Shown here: one piece after another, positions 18,531-27,352 of the stretch
How positions within the stretch are numbered: position 1 is the stretch's first letter
Layout of the letters: each line of letters opens with the position of its first letter
NCBI RefSeq assembly: GCF_021390495.1
Contig: NZ_JAJEJP010000003.1
Location: 1,302,001 to 1,366,000, forward strand
Direction: 5' to 3'
From: Paraburkholderia sp. ZP32-5
GTDB lineage: Bacteria; Pseudomonadota; Gammaproteobacteria; Burkholderiales; Burkholderiaceae
DNA length: 64,000 nucleotides
The notes under the pieces: model-generated
Told to the model about the DNA's origin: nothing
Database searches by the model: none
The model's input: the letters and a program-made list of their open reading frames with translations, nothing else
Translations under genes and position numbers: made by a program

Positions 18531-19508
18531 TCAAACGTCGGTATAAACCTGCATCGCGATCCGCTTACTCTGCGGCTCGCCGGCCGAGATCTGGATCAAT
18601 TCGCACGGACGGCGCTCCGGCTGCGTCATGCCGGGCGTCCACACCCAGTAGTGGTTGCTCGGCAAACCATTGACCGCCACCACGCGATGATTGCCGGCCG
18701 CATCGATCGCATGGATCGTGACCCGGCTGATCAGGCCGCCCTTCAGCGCGCGCATATCGTCGACGGCTTCATTCACCGCGCGCTCGACGCTCATCCCCAT
18801 CTTCATGTACAGAACCACCGCGCGCGCCGTACCCGCGCGGATCGTCATCTCGCCCGCGCCCGTGCAGGCGCAAGCACCGTAGCGGCTATCGGCATACGAG
18901 CCCGCGCCGATCAGCGGGCTGTCGCCGAGACGGCCCGGATACTTCCAGCCCCAGCCCGACGTGCTGGTGCCGCTCACCACCTTGCGCGCGCCGTCGAGCG
19001 CGAGAAACACGGTCGTGTCCTTGCCGATCTCCGGATCGACCGCGTTCTGGCAGTAGCGTTCGAGCGGCACGTCGGGCCATGCGGCCTTGTCGGCCGCACT
19101 GACTTCAGCATCGAACCAGCGCGCGTAGGCCTTGCGCGAATGATCCGCGAGCAGGTCGCAACGCTCGGCGCCCGTTTCAGCCGCGAAGCGCGCGGCGCCT
19201 TCGCCGATCAGCAGTTCATGCGGCAGCCGCTCCATCACCGCGCGCGCGACGCTGACCGGATGCCGGAAGCCCTTCAGACCGCCGACCGCGCCGGTGCGTA
19301 ACGTCGAGCCATCCATCACGGAAGCATCGAGCTCCACCTCGCCAAGCAGATTCGGCCAGCCGCCACGGCCTACCGTGCGCACTTCTTCGTCATCTTCGAC
19401 GAGCTGGATACCGGCCTCGACCGCGTCGAGTCCGGCGCGGCCATTGCGCAGCATCTCGGCGGTCAGGCCGATACCGGATTTGCCTTCGTTGTTGGTCAGA
19501 ATAATCAT
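18531..19508 (-). CDS. N4-(beta-N-acetylglucosaminyl)-L-asparaginase / isoaspartyl peptidase-like Ntn-hydrolase
   Basis: 325 residues. The catalytic Thr is predicted at residue 165 in IGKDTTVFLAL, where autoproteolysis would expose it as the new N-terminus. The substrate-binding stretch VSGTSTSGWGWKYPGRLGDSP and GAGSYADSRYGACACTGAGE follows as in glycosylasparaginases. It would cleave beta-amide bonds of N4-substituted asparagine or beta-aspartyl peptides. The gene follows the second solute-binding protein by 32 bases in the same direction, so an imported amide or peptide is the likely substrate. Confidence 0.88.
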   Translation of the reverse strand: MIILTNNEGKSGIGLTAEMLRNGRAGLDAVEAGIQLVEDDEEVRTVGRGGWPNLLGEVELDASVMDGSTLRTGAVGGLKGFRHPVSVARAVMERLPHELLIGEGAARFAAETGAERCDLLADHSRKAYARWFDAEVSAADKAAWPDVPLERYCQNAVDPEIGKDTTVFLALDGARKVVSGTSTSGWGWKYPGRLGDSPLIGAGSYADSRYGACACTGAGEMTIRAGTARAVVLYMKMGMSVERAVNEAVDDMRALKGGLISRVTIHAIDAAGNHRVVAVNGLPSNHYWVWTPGMTQPERRPCELIQISAGEPQSKRIAMQVYTDV

Positions 19509-19540
19509 GTGCTATCGCCTGAAAAAAATACGCAAGGCCA

Positions 19541-20605
19541 TTACAGTCCTACGCGGAAATCCTTGTTCCAGAAGTCGAGCATGTCGGTTTTGTGCTTCAT
19601 CAGCAGCGCGAAATCGACCGGTACGATCCGTTCGAGTTCAGCGTTCGAAAAGCCCACCGCCTGCTGCAACGACGGCGGCAAGTCGGCATTCTTGATCGTC
19701 GGTGCGTAGCCCATCGTCTCGGCGAACGCGCGCTGCGCACGCGAGTCGAGCATCGCATTCAGATACGGAAACGCGCACGCGGCCTGCTTGCTGCCCGCCG
19801 CCACGGCCGCTTCGAACGTGGCCGGCAACGCGCCCTCCTTCGGGAACACGTAGTCGACGTTGAGCCCCGCTTTTTTCCATTGCAACGTGCGCGCCTTCCA
19901 AGTAACGGTCACGACGATTTCGCCACTCTTCAGCGCCGACGCGAGCGCATCGACCGACGGATAGATACGCGGCGAAGCTTCCTTCAGCGCGCGCAGATAC
20001 TTCTGCCCGAGCGCGAGATCGCTGGCCTTGCCACCGGACGCCAACGCACCCGCCAGCGTCAGATAGTCGTATTGATCGTCGACGAGACCGATCTTGCCTT
20101 TGAACGCCGGATCGAGCAGCGCGGCGAGACCGTCGGGGCGCGTACGCACACGATCGGTGTCATAGACGAGCACGAGCGCGCTGAAGATATGCGGCACCGC
20201 GTAGCTGCGGCGAAATTGCGGAATCACGTTGGCGAGATTCGGCAGCAAGGCTTCGTCGAGCTTCGCGGTCGTGCCTTCCGAGTACATCTGGAACATATCG
20301 TTATCGCGCAGCAGCGACACATCGAGCGTCGCGCGCCGCGCATGCGCTTCGGCGCGCATCGTGGTTTGTCGCGCAAGCGCGCTGCCCACCGCGTAGGTGA
20401 CCGTCACGCCACCGGGCGTGACGAGCGGATCGATGTTCTGTTGCAGCAGGCGTTGATAGTCCCCTCCCCACGTGCCCACTACGATCTGGCCGGTACAGGC
20501 ACCCGCTGCGTTTGCTTTCAGCGCGAACGAACCGAGCGCGGATGCGGCGGCAAGCGCCCCTGTCGATTGTAGGAAACGGCGGCGTGGGTTGTTGATGTTA
20601 TTCAT
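19541..20605 (-). CDS. ABC transporter substrate-binding protein, spermidine/putrescine (PotD-like) type, copy 1
   Basis: 354 residues. A twin-arginine signal peptide (PRRRFLQSTGALAAASALG) ends near residue 33, and the mature chain begins with the conserved VVGTWGGDYQ. It resembles the other binding protein of this block (25223-26284) throughout: both have MLDSRAQ/MLDARAQ, FAETMGYAPT, and LPPSLQQ followed by VGFSNAEL or VGFTNAEL. The two are paralogues. No permease adjoins it, so it may share the importer encoded at 24.3-28.2 kb and widen its substrate range. Confidence 0.88.
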   Translation of the reverse strand: MNNINNPRRRFLQSTGALAAASALGSFALKANAAGACTGQIVVGTWGGDYQRLLQQNIDPLVTPGGVTVTYAVGSALARQTTMRAEAHARRATLDVSLLRDNDMFQMYSEGTTAKLDEALLPNLANVIPQFRRSYAVPHIFSALVLVYDTDRVRTRPDGLAALLDPAFKGKIGLVDDQYDYLTLAGALASGGKASDLALGQKYLRALKEASPRIYPSVDALASALKSGEIVVTVTWKARTLQWKKAGLNVDYVFPKEGALPATFEAAVAAGSKQAACAFPYLNAMLDSRAQRAFAETMGYAPTIKNADLPPSLQQAVGFSNAELERIVPVDFALLMKHKTDMLDFWNKDFRVGL

Positions 20606-20764
20606 GCACTCGCTCCTGAAATTTGAAAAAGACGAAGTCGAGCCTCGGCGGCCCGCTCCGAATATCGTTTTATGTTGTGCCTGGTTGAAGACGCAGCCAT
20701 GCGCGTACGCGTGCGCGGCAGGCCATGCACGGATACGCAGGTGTCGATGGATTCGCGCGGCGAA

Positions 20765-21685
20765 TCAGCCTGTCGAACCGAGCCGCGCGTTCACCGCCGC
20801 CATCACCTCGTCGAGCGACTCCTCCATTACGCTCGACAATTCGTCCAGATGCGGTGCCGGCGCCGCGCCGTGCGGCGTGATTTTCAGCGTATAGAACGGC
20901 ATTGCATGCTCGAAGCGCCGCAGAATCAGATTCGAGTCGAGAAAGTCGTAGGCCGACACCGGATGCAACAGACCCACGCCAAGACCTTCCTTGACCATCG
21001 TCGCGATGTTGACCGAGTACGGCGCGATCGCCACGATCTGCGATTGCAACTGACCAGTGGAGAAGACTTGATCCATGCCCCAGCGCACCAGACTGGGCTG
21101 ATCGTAGGAAACGATCGGCTGGTTCTGCAGATCGGCCACTCTGATCACCTTGCGCTTGCCGAGCGGATGCCCGGCCGGCAACGCGCAGATCGCATCGAGC
21201 TGCGCGAACGCGGTCGAATCGGTGCCGGTGACGTCGACCGTATTCGTGACCAGACCGAGTGCAAGCTGGCGCGACACCACCTGATCGCGAATCAGCGCCG
21301 ATGCACCCGTCGTCAACGCGATCTGCACGGCCGGATGACGGCGATGAAAGTTCGCGATCACGCGCGCGAAATAGCCGAGCCCGAACGACACTACGGAACC
21401 GACGCGAATCACCGCCGTCGACGGATTGCGCAAGCTCAGCGCGAACTCGCGGATGTTGTCGAGGCCCGCGTAACGCCGCTCGACTTCCTCGAACAACGCG
21501 AGCGCTTCGCTGGTCGGTTCGAGCCGGCCACGGCTGCGATCGAACAGCGTCAGATTGATCGAGCGTTCCAGATCGGTAATCAGGCGACTGATGCCGGATT
21601 GCGACGTGCCGATGACCTGCGCGGCGCGGGTCGTCGTACGCGTGAGCATCAGCGCCCTGAACGCGTCGATATGCCGAAAGTCCAT
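20765..21685 (-). CDS. LysR-family transcriptional regulator of the amide/peptide import block
   Basis: 306 residues from ATG 21685 (MDFRHIDAFRALML), which has GGAGAGAACGG directly upstream; the longer open frame upstream has no ribosome site. The helix-turn-helix is TTTRAAQVIGTSQSGISRLI, followed by a normal effector domain. It is co-oriented with, and embedded between, the amidohydrolase gene and the second binding-protein gene, so it probably regulates one or both flanking units. Confidence 0.9.
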   Translation of the reverse strand: MDFRHIDAFRALMLTRTTTRAAQVIGTSQSGISRLITDLERSINLTLFDRSRGRLEPTSEALALFEEVERRYAGLDNIREFALSLRNPSTAVIRVGSVVSFGLGYFARVIANFHRRHPAVQIALTTGASALIRDQVVSRQLALGLVTNTVDVTGTDSTAFAQLDAICALPAGHPLGKRKVIRVADLQNQPIVSYDQPSLVRWGMDQVFSTGQLQSQIVAIAPYSVNIATMVKEGLGVGLLHPVSAYDFLDSNLILRRFEHAMPFYTLKITPHGAAPAPHLDELSSVMEESLDEVMAAVNARLGSTG

Positions 21686-21747
21686 CCGTTCTCTCCGGAT
21701 TGCATGGGCCGCCGGCGCTTTCCGCTCCCGTGGGAGCGGTCCGCTCG

Positions 21748-22998
21748 TCACGCCTGCAAATCAAAGGCATGAATTTTACCGCCCTTCATCACCACCGGAA
21801 TGTGCTCGCCCTGGCCCAACAGACAGTCGAGCGACGCGAGCGGATTGCCGTCGACGACCAGCATGTCGGCATGAGCGCCCGGCGTGATTTGCCCCAACTG
21901 CCCTTCCTGACCCAACACTTGCGCGCCGACCAGCGTCGCGCTGCGCAGGATTTCGAGCGGCGACAACACCTGGCTGCGCAGCCTGAATTCATCGCTTTGC
22001 AGACGCTGCGATTCGCCGAGCAGATCGGAGCCGTAACCCATCGGCACGCCTGCGTCACGGAATATTTCGAGCGAGCGCAAACCGGCGTGCCGTACGTCTT
22101 CGATCTTCGCGACGCTATCGGCCGGCAGACCGAGCGATTCGCCTTCGTTCGCGAGCGCGTCATAGGTGACGAGCGTCGGCACCGCGAACGCGCCGTGCTC
22201 GGCCATCACGCGCGCGGCGGCCGCGTCGACCAGATTGCCGTGCTCGATCGTGCGCACGCCGCTGCGCACCGCGCGTGTGATCGCCTCGGCCGTGTATGCA
22301 TGCGCGAGCACATAGGTGCCGCGTGCGCGCGCCTCATGCACGATCGCGCGAATCTCGTCTTCCGAATAGCCCCATGCGCCGACTGGATCGGTCGGCGACG
22401 CGACGCCGCCCGATGCCATGATCTTGATCTGGTCCGCGCCCATTTGCAGTTCTTCGCGCACCGCGCGGCGCACTTCATCGACGCCGTCGGCGACACGTGA
22501 AGTCGCGCCGACGCGCACGCAGCACGAGCACGGGCTATCCATGCCGAGGTAGTCGCTACGCGTGCGCATATCGCCGTGACCGCCGGTCTGACTGAGCGCG
22601 CGGCCCGAGATGAACAGGCGCGGCCCTTCGGCGAGCCCCTGTTCGAGCGCCTGCTTCAGCGCGAAGCCCGCGCCGCCCGCATCGCGCACCGTCGTAAAGC
22701 CGCGCCTGAGCATGCCCTGCAGCAGCGGCAACGACTTCAGCGTGACCAGCACGTTCGGCAGATTCACCTGCTGCGCGAGATTCAATTGCGTCGCATGCAC
22801 GTGCACGTGCAGATCGATCAGGCCTGGCATCAGCGTCTTGCCGCGCACGTCGATTTCGCGCGCCGACGCGCTGCGGATCGGCCGATCCGATACTTCCTTG
22901 ACGCGGCCGTTTTCGACCAGCACTGCATGGTCCTCACGCAACTCGCCGGCAACCGGGTCGAGCAGCGCGCAGTGCGAGAACAGAATCGACTCCATCAT
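21748..22998 (-). CDS. Metal-dependent amidohydrolase (imidazolonepropionase/prolidase-like)
   Basis: 416 residues; MMES start, the second Met equally possible. Complete amidohydrolase-superfamily metal set: His64 and His66 in GLIDLHVHVH, Lys in QIKIMASGG, His in VLAHAYTAEAI and TIEHGNLVD, and Asp in GYGSDLLGES. Related enzymes hydrolyse dipeptides with C-terminal Arg/Lys/Pro or cyclic amides. Here it follows an M24-fold hydrolase by 60 bases in a peptide/amide import operon. Cytoplasmic, no signal peptide. Confidence 0.85.
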   Translation of the reverse strand: MMESILFSHCALLDPVAGELREDHAVLVENGRVKEVSDRPIRSASAREIDVRGKTLMPGLIDLHVHVHATQLNLAQQVNLPNVLVTLKSLPLLQGMLRRGFTTVRDAGGAGFALKQALEQGLAEGPRLFISGRALSQTGGHGDMRTRSDYLGMDSPCSCCVRVGATSRVADGVDEVRRAVREELQMGADQIKIMASGGVASPTDPVGAWGYSEDEIRAIVHEARARGTYVLAHAYTAEAITRAVRSGVRTIEHGNLVDAAAARVMAEHGAFAVPTLVTYDALANEGESLGLPADSVAKIEDVRHAGLRSLEIFRDAGVPMGYGSDLLGESQRLQSDEFRLRSQVLSPLEILRSATLVGAQVLGQEGQLGQITPGAHADMLVVDGNPLASLDCLLGQGEHIPVVMKGGKIHAFDLQA

Positions 22999-23058
22999 TT
23001 CTCCTCCCGGCTATGGTCCGGGTTCTTCAACGTTGTAGGTTTGCACCGGCGGCGCGGC

Positions 23059-24249
23059 TCAATCGATCGTCGCGTGAGCCAGTGTGCGCGGCGTATTCGT
23101 CAGCAACTCGGGCGTCGTGCCCGTCACGACCGAATCGTCGAGACGGAAGCCGCCGAGGCCATACACATAGATACCCGGCTCCGCCGAGTAGACCTCGTTG
23201 TCGAGCAGCGCGCGGTGATTGAAGGCCATATCGTCCGGATACTCGTGGCCGATGATGCCCATGCCATGACCCGTGCGATGGCGGATGTACTGTGCGCAGC
23301 CGGCCTTTTCGATCACGGCCTGCGCGGCTGCATCGATGCCCGATACCGGTTGGCCCGTCACCGCCGCCATGACCGCCGCCTCGTTGGCCGCGCGCGCGAC
23401 CTCGTGAAAGCGCGCCTGGTCGGCGCTCGGTTTGCCGCAGAACCACGTGCGCTCGTTCTCGATCACGAGACCGTTCAAGCGCGGAATCACGATATTGACG
23501 AGGCCATCGCCCGCGTTGATCTTCGCGCCGCACGATGCACCGTCGCCATGCGGCGACGCCGATGCGGGGCCTGACAGCGTCCAGCAGCGCATCACTTCGA
23601 GGTTCTCGCCGGGGAATCGCCGGCCGCCTTCGGTGACCATCAGCGCGGCCATCTGGTAGTCGAGTTCCTGCACCAGCCGGCCGGGTCGGATGTTCTCGCG
23701 ATAACGATCCTGCACCCAGTCGGCGAGACTCGCCGCCGCGCGCATGATCTCGATTTCCTCCGCGTGCTTGACCCAGCGCAGCGAACGCAAGTCGGCCAAC
23801 ATCGGCACGAGCTTCGCGTCGGGCAGCAGCGATGCCGCACGACCGAGAGGACCGCCCGTCGCTTCGACGCCGATACGCGATGCGCTCAAGCCGGCGGCGC
23901 GCAAACGCGCGGCGATCAATTCAGGCACTTCAGCAAGCAGCGGCTGACGGTCGACCACGCGCGGATGCTCGGAATAGAACGCGATATCGTCGAGCCACAG
24001 ATGACCGCGCTCGCGCGCCATCATCACGTGATGCGTCGACAGCTCGTTCATGATCGCAAACGGCTCGCCCGATAGCGGCACGCACACCGCGATCGGCCGC
24101 TCCCACGTTTGCACGTCGACATGGAAATTGGTCGCCCACTGGAAGAAGTCGGCGGAAGTGAAGATCAGTGCGTCCACACGCTGACGCTCCATCAGCGACT
24201 TCATCAGGCGATGACGGTAGGCGCGGGTCTCATGGGTGAGCTTGGGCAT
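23059..24249 (-). CDS. M24-family (creatinase/aminopeptidase P fold) hydrolase with degenerate metal site
   Basis: 396 residues: a creatinase N-terminal domain (about 10-155), then the pita-bread domain. The catalytic His is in HRTGHGMG (His328), and Glu357 in SAEPGIY is kept. Aligned to the PepP motif (GD-x4-D-x10-D-x2-RT), the first metal ligand Asp is Ile253, the second Asp is Glu264, and the last Glu of the usual R-x-E-D is Asp371. This resembles metal-free relatives such as creatinase and ectoine hydrolase more than a true aminopeptidase P. It probably cleaves a C-N bond in a small amide imported by the adjacent transporter. Confidence 0.82.
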   Translation of the reverse strand: MPKLTHETRAYRHRLMKSLMERQRVDALIFTSADFFQWATNFHVDVQTWERPIAVCVPLSGEPFAIMNELSTHHVMMARERGHLWLDDIAFYSEHPRVVDRQPLLAEVPELIAARLRAAGLSASRIGVEATGGPLGRAASLLPDAKLVPMLADLRSLRWVKHAEEIEIMRAAASLADWVQDRYRENIRPGRLVQELDYQMAALMVTEGGRRFPGENLEVMRCWTLSGPASASPHGDGASCGAKINAGDGLVNIVIPRLNGLVIENERTWFCGKPSADQARFHEVARAANEAAVMAAVTGQPVSGIDAAAQAVIEKAGCAQYIRHRTGHGMGIIGHEYPDDMAFNHRALLDNEVYSAEPGIYVYGLGGFRLDDSVVTGTTPELLTNTPRTLAHATID

Positions 24250-24331
24250 CGGTTATTCCCTCGGGAAGTAACGCATTGAGAAAAGGCGCCTCTCACAGTA
24301 GCCAGCCCTGCGGCGCCTGATGGATTCGGAT

Positions 24332-25219
24332 TCAGGTCATCATCGTCTTCGTATAGCGACGCTGAATGATCCAGTGCGACAGCAGCGCGAGTGCGAAGGT
24401 GACGATCATCGACACCAGCGAAAGCACCGCGCCGAACGGCCAGTTGTTGGCCTTGGCGATCTGGTCGTAGATCGCCGGCGTCATCATCGTGATGCCGGTA
24501 CCGCCGAGCAGCACCGGCGTCGCGTACGCATTCATGCACAGGATAAAAACCAGCATCGTGCCGGCGGCAATGCCAGGTGCCGCCATCGGCAACACCACGC
24601 GCGACAGCGTCTGGCCGAAGCTCGCGCCGAGATTGCGCGCGGCTTCCTCGATCGAAAAGTCGAGCCCTTCGAGCACGCTTTGCAGCGTCAGAATCATGTA
24701 CGGCAGCACCACGGCGGTGGTGCCGGCCACCACCGCGAACGGCGTATACAGCAGCCGCACCGGTTGATCGACGATGCCGAGCGCGATCAGCATCGCGTTG
24801 ACGAAGCCCGCGTTGCCGAGCATCACCATCCAGCCGGCCGCGCGCACGACGTTGCCGACCAGCAGCGGAAACACCAGCAGCATCACGAGCTGGCTCTTGT
24901 AGCGGCTTTGCGTTTTCGCCAGCACGTACGCAACCGGAAAGCCGAGCACGAGCGACAGCGCCGTGCACAGCGCGGCCACCTTGATCGTGGTCCACAGCAC
25001 CGCGTGATAGTACGGATCGGTCAGGAACTGCACGTAGTTCTGCAGCGTGAACGCCGCCTGCATCATCTGGACAGAGTCGAAATGATTGAAGCTGTAGCGC
25101 ACCAGTTGCACGCCCGGCAGCACGATCACGAATAGCACGACCAGCGTCGCGGGCGAAGCGAGCATGCCCCCGGCGAAGTCGCGGCGCCGCGGCGCGGCGT
25201 CCAGTGCTGTGGTGGTCAT
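24332..25219 (-). CDS. ABC transporter permease, PotB-like
   Basis: 295 residues, about six membrane segments, beginning after a basic leader (RRRDFAGGMLASPATLVVLF). The EAA loop is DFSIEEAARNLGASFGQTL near residue 205. It lies 3 bases after the binding-protein stop and 82 bases before the M24 gene. First of the two permeases of a spermidine/putrescine-type importer. Such importers also handle opines, 2-aminoethylphosphonate and other small amines, so polyamine is not assured. Confidence 0.9.
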   Translation of the reverse strand: MTTTALDAAPRRRDFAGGMLASPATLVVLFVIVLPGVQLVRYSFNHFDSVQMMQAAFTLQNYVQFLTDPYYHAVLWTTIKVAALCTALSLVLGFPVAYVLAKTQSRYKSQLVMLLVFPLLVGNVVRAAGWMVMLGNAGFVNAMLIALGIVDQPVRLLYTPFAVVAGTTAVVLPYMILTLQSVLEGLDFSIEEAARNLGASFGQTLSRVVLPMAAPGIAAGTMLVFILCMNAYATPVLLGGTGITMMTPAIYDQIAKANNWPFGAVLSLVSMIVTFALALLSHWIIQRRYTKTMMT

Positions 25220-25222
25220 GGT

Positions 25223-26284
25223 TCAGAGCCCCGGCTTGAATTCCTTGTTCCAGAAGTCGAGCAGCGCCGGCTTTTCCGCGGTGAAACGCGCGTAGTCGAC
25301 TTTGACGAGGCGGTCCAGCTCGGCATTCGTGAAGCCGACGCTCTGCTGTAACGACGGCGGCAACGCGGCATCGGTCACGGTCGGCGCATAGCCCATCGTT
25401 TCGGCAAAGCCGACCTGTGCGCGCGCGTCGAGCATCGCGTTCAGATAGTTGAAACCGCACGCACGCGACGGCGCATTCTTCGGCACCGCGGCCTCGAACG
25501 TGACCGGCACACCGCCTTCTTTCGGGAACACGTATTCGACCGGCACGCCGCCCTTCTTCCATTGCAGTGCGCGCGCCTTCCACATGCAGGTCATCCAGAT
25601 CTCGCCGCTCTTCAATGCGGCCGCAACCGCCTCGTTGGACGGATAGACCTTCGGCTGCTGCTTGCGCACTTCACGCAGAAACTGGATGCCGGCCGCGGTG
25701 TCGCCATTGTGCTGACCCGCGGCAAGCGACGATTGCAGCACGTTGAAGTTGTACAGAATGTCGGAAAAGCCCACCCGTCCCTTCAGTTTCGGATCGAGCG
25801 CGACTGCCATCGAATCGGGCTTCGTCGGGAATTTCTCCGGGTTGTAGACGATCACCATCGCGCTGAAGATGTGCGGGATCGAATACGGGCGACGCAGTGC
25901 TTCGATCGTGCGGGCCGAGTTCGGCACCAGCTTCGTATCGAGCGGTTCGAGCACGCCCGAACGATTGACGTCGAACATGTCGATATCGGCGAGACAGGCG
26001 ACGTCGAGCGTACCGTGACGCGACATCTTTTCCGCGCGCAGCTTCGTCATGCGGCCGATCTGGTCGGCCGAGTCGTAGGTGACTTTGCCGCCGGCGGCTT
26101 CGATGATCGGCTTGCCGATGTTCTGTTCGAGCAGATTCAGATAGTCGCCGCCCCACGTGCCGACGACGACATCGGGACAGGCATCGGCGGCGAGCGCCAT
26201 GCGCGGATCGAATCCGAGCGACGGCGCGACGAGCAGACCGGAAGCGGCTTTCAGAAACGTGCGGCGCGTGATGTGTTGGCTCAT
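25223..26284 (-). CDS. ABC transporter substrate-binding protein, PotD-like, copy 2
   Basis: 353 residues. The N-terminus holds a consensus twin-arginine export motif, TRRTFLKAA, then a hydrophobic stretch; the mature protein has VVVGTWGGDYLNLL. It is paralogous to the protein at 19541-20605 and sits directly between the ATPase (13 bases) and PotB-like permease (3 bases) genes, so it is the cognate receptor of this importer. Tat export implies it folds before reaching the periplasm. Confidence 0.9.
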   Translation of the reverse strand: MSQHITRRTFLKAASGLLVAPSLGFDPRMALAADACPDVVVGTWGGDYLNLLEQNIGKPIIEAAGGKVTYDSADQIGRMTKLRAEKMSRHGTLDVACLADIDMFDVNRSGVLEPLDTKLVPNSARTIEALRRPYSIPHIFSAMVIVYNPEKFPTKPDSMAVALDPKLKGRVGFSDILYNFNVLQSSLAAGQHNGDTAAGIQFLREVRKQQPKVYPSNEAVAAALKSGEIWMTCMWKARALQWKKGGVPVEYVFPKEGGVPVTFEAAVPKNAPSRACGFNYLNAMLDARAQVGFAETMGYAPTVTDAALPPSLQQSVGFTNAELDRLVKVDYARFTAEKPALLDFWNKEFKPGL

Positions 26285-26297
26285 TTAGTGTGGTCCT

Positions 26298-27350
26298 TCA
26301 GGCGGAAAAAAGCAGGCAGTCTTCGGTTCTGAAGCACGCGTGCAGCGTGTCGCCCCGCGACCAGCCGCCGGCACCCGCGTGCGCGGTGTTCGGCACCAGC
26401 GCGACGAGGCTCTGGCCGCGTTCGCTGGTGAGCCGCAATTCGACGGTCGCGCCGAGATAGATCCGCTCGGCGAGCTTCACGGGAATCGATACTTCGCTAT
26501 GCTCCGGCGCCGCCGCGAGCCGCAAACGCTCCGGGCGAATGCCGAGCGTGTTCGCATCCGGCGCGGCCGCGTTCACCGCGATGCGCTCGCCGGTTGCGGT
26601 AATGAAGTGACCGTTGTCGACGTGCCCCGCGAGGAAATTCATGCGGCCGAGAAAGTTCGCGACGAACGGATTGGCCGGCTGTTCGTAAAGCTCGTCGGCG
26701 CTGCCGATCTGCTGCACGCGTCCATCGTGCATGACGGCCACGCGATCGGCCATCGCCAGCGCTTCTTCCTGATCGTGCGTGACGAAGATCGTCGTCAGGC
26801 CAAGCCGTTGTTGCAGCGCGCGAATCTCTTCGCGCACTTCGACGCGCAGCTTGGCATCGAGATTCGATAGTGGCTCGTCGAGCAGGAATACGTCGGGACG
26901 AATCGCCAGCGCGCGCGCAATCGCGACACGCTGCTGCTGACCGCCGGACAACTGGCGCGGATAACGTTCGGCCAGCGACGTAAGCCGCACCATATCGAGT
27001 GCTTCGCGAATCCGCGTATCGCGTTCCGACTTCGGCACGCGCCGCATTTCCAGACCGAACGCGACGTTCTGCGCAACCGTCATGTGCGGAAACAGCGCGT
27101 AGCGCTGGAACACCATGCCGGTGTTGCGCTTGTCGGGCGCGAGCCGCGTGACCTCGGTATTGCCGATCCAGATTTCGCCATCGGTCGGTTCGACGAAACC
27201 CGCGACCATCCGCAGCGTCGTGGTCTTGCCGCAGCCGCTCGGGCCGAGAAACGCGACCAGTTCGCCCTCGGCGATATCGAACGACACGTTCTCGACCGCG
27301 GTCGTCGCACCGTATTGCTTGCGCAGATTGCGCAGGGACACCTGAGCCAT
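26298..27350 (-). CDS. ABC transporter ATP-binding protein, PotA-like
   Basis: 350 residues from ATG 27350 (MAQVSLRNLRKQYG), 2 bases after the permease stop; the open frame extending upstream is the permease's other frame. Walker A is GPSGCGKTT, the signature is LSGGQQQRVAIARAL, Walker B is VFLLDEPLSNLD, and the H-loop is FVTHDQEEAL. A C-terminal TOBE/MOP-like regulatory domain follows from about residue 235. It energises the PotB/PotC-like permease pair. Confidence 0.92.
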   Translation of the reverse strand: MAQVSLRNLRKQYGATTAVENVSFDIAEGELVAFLGPSGCGKTTTLRMVAGFVEPTDGEIWIGNTEVTRLAPDKRNTGMVFQRYALFPHMTVAQNVAFGLEMRRVPKSERDTRIREALDMVRLTSLAERYPRQLSGGQQQRVAIARALAIRPDVFLLDEPLSNLDAKLRVEVREEIRALQQRLGLTTIFVTHDQEEALAMADRVAVMHDGRVQQIGSADELYEQPANPFVANFLGRMNFLAGHVDNGHFITATGERIAVNAAAPDANTLGIRPERLRLAAAPEHSEVSIPVKLAERIYLGATVELRLTSERGQSLVALVPNTAHAGAGGWSRGDTLHACFRTEDCLLFSA

Positions 27351-27352
27351 GA

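Noticed and set aside
20670..21772. 366-codon frames on both strands over the LysR gene
   Set aside because: Both are shadows of the LysR gene, which has a good ribosome site and helix-turn-helix.
24204..25583. 459-codon minus-strand frame overlapping the permease and binding-protein genes
   Set aside because: It lies in another frame of the same strand over two well-supported genes and has low-complexity Arg/Ala composition.
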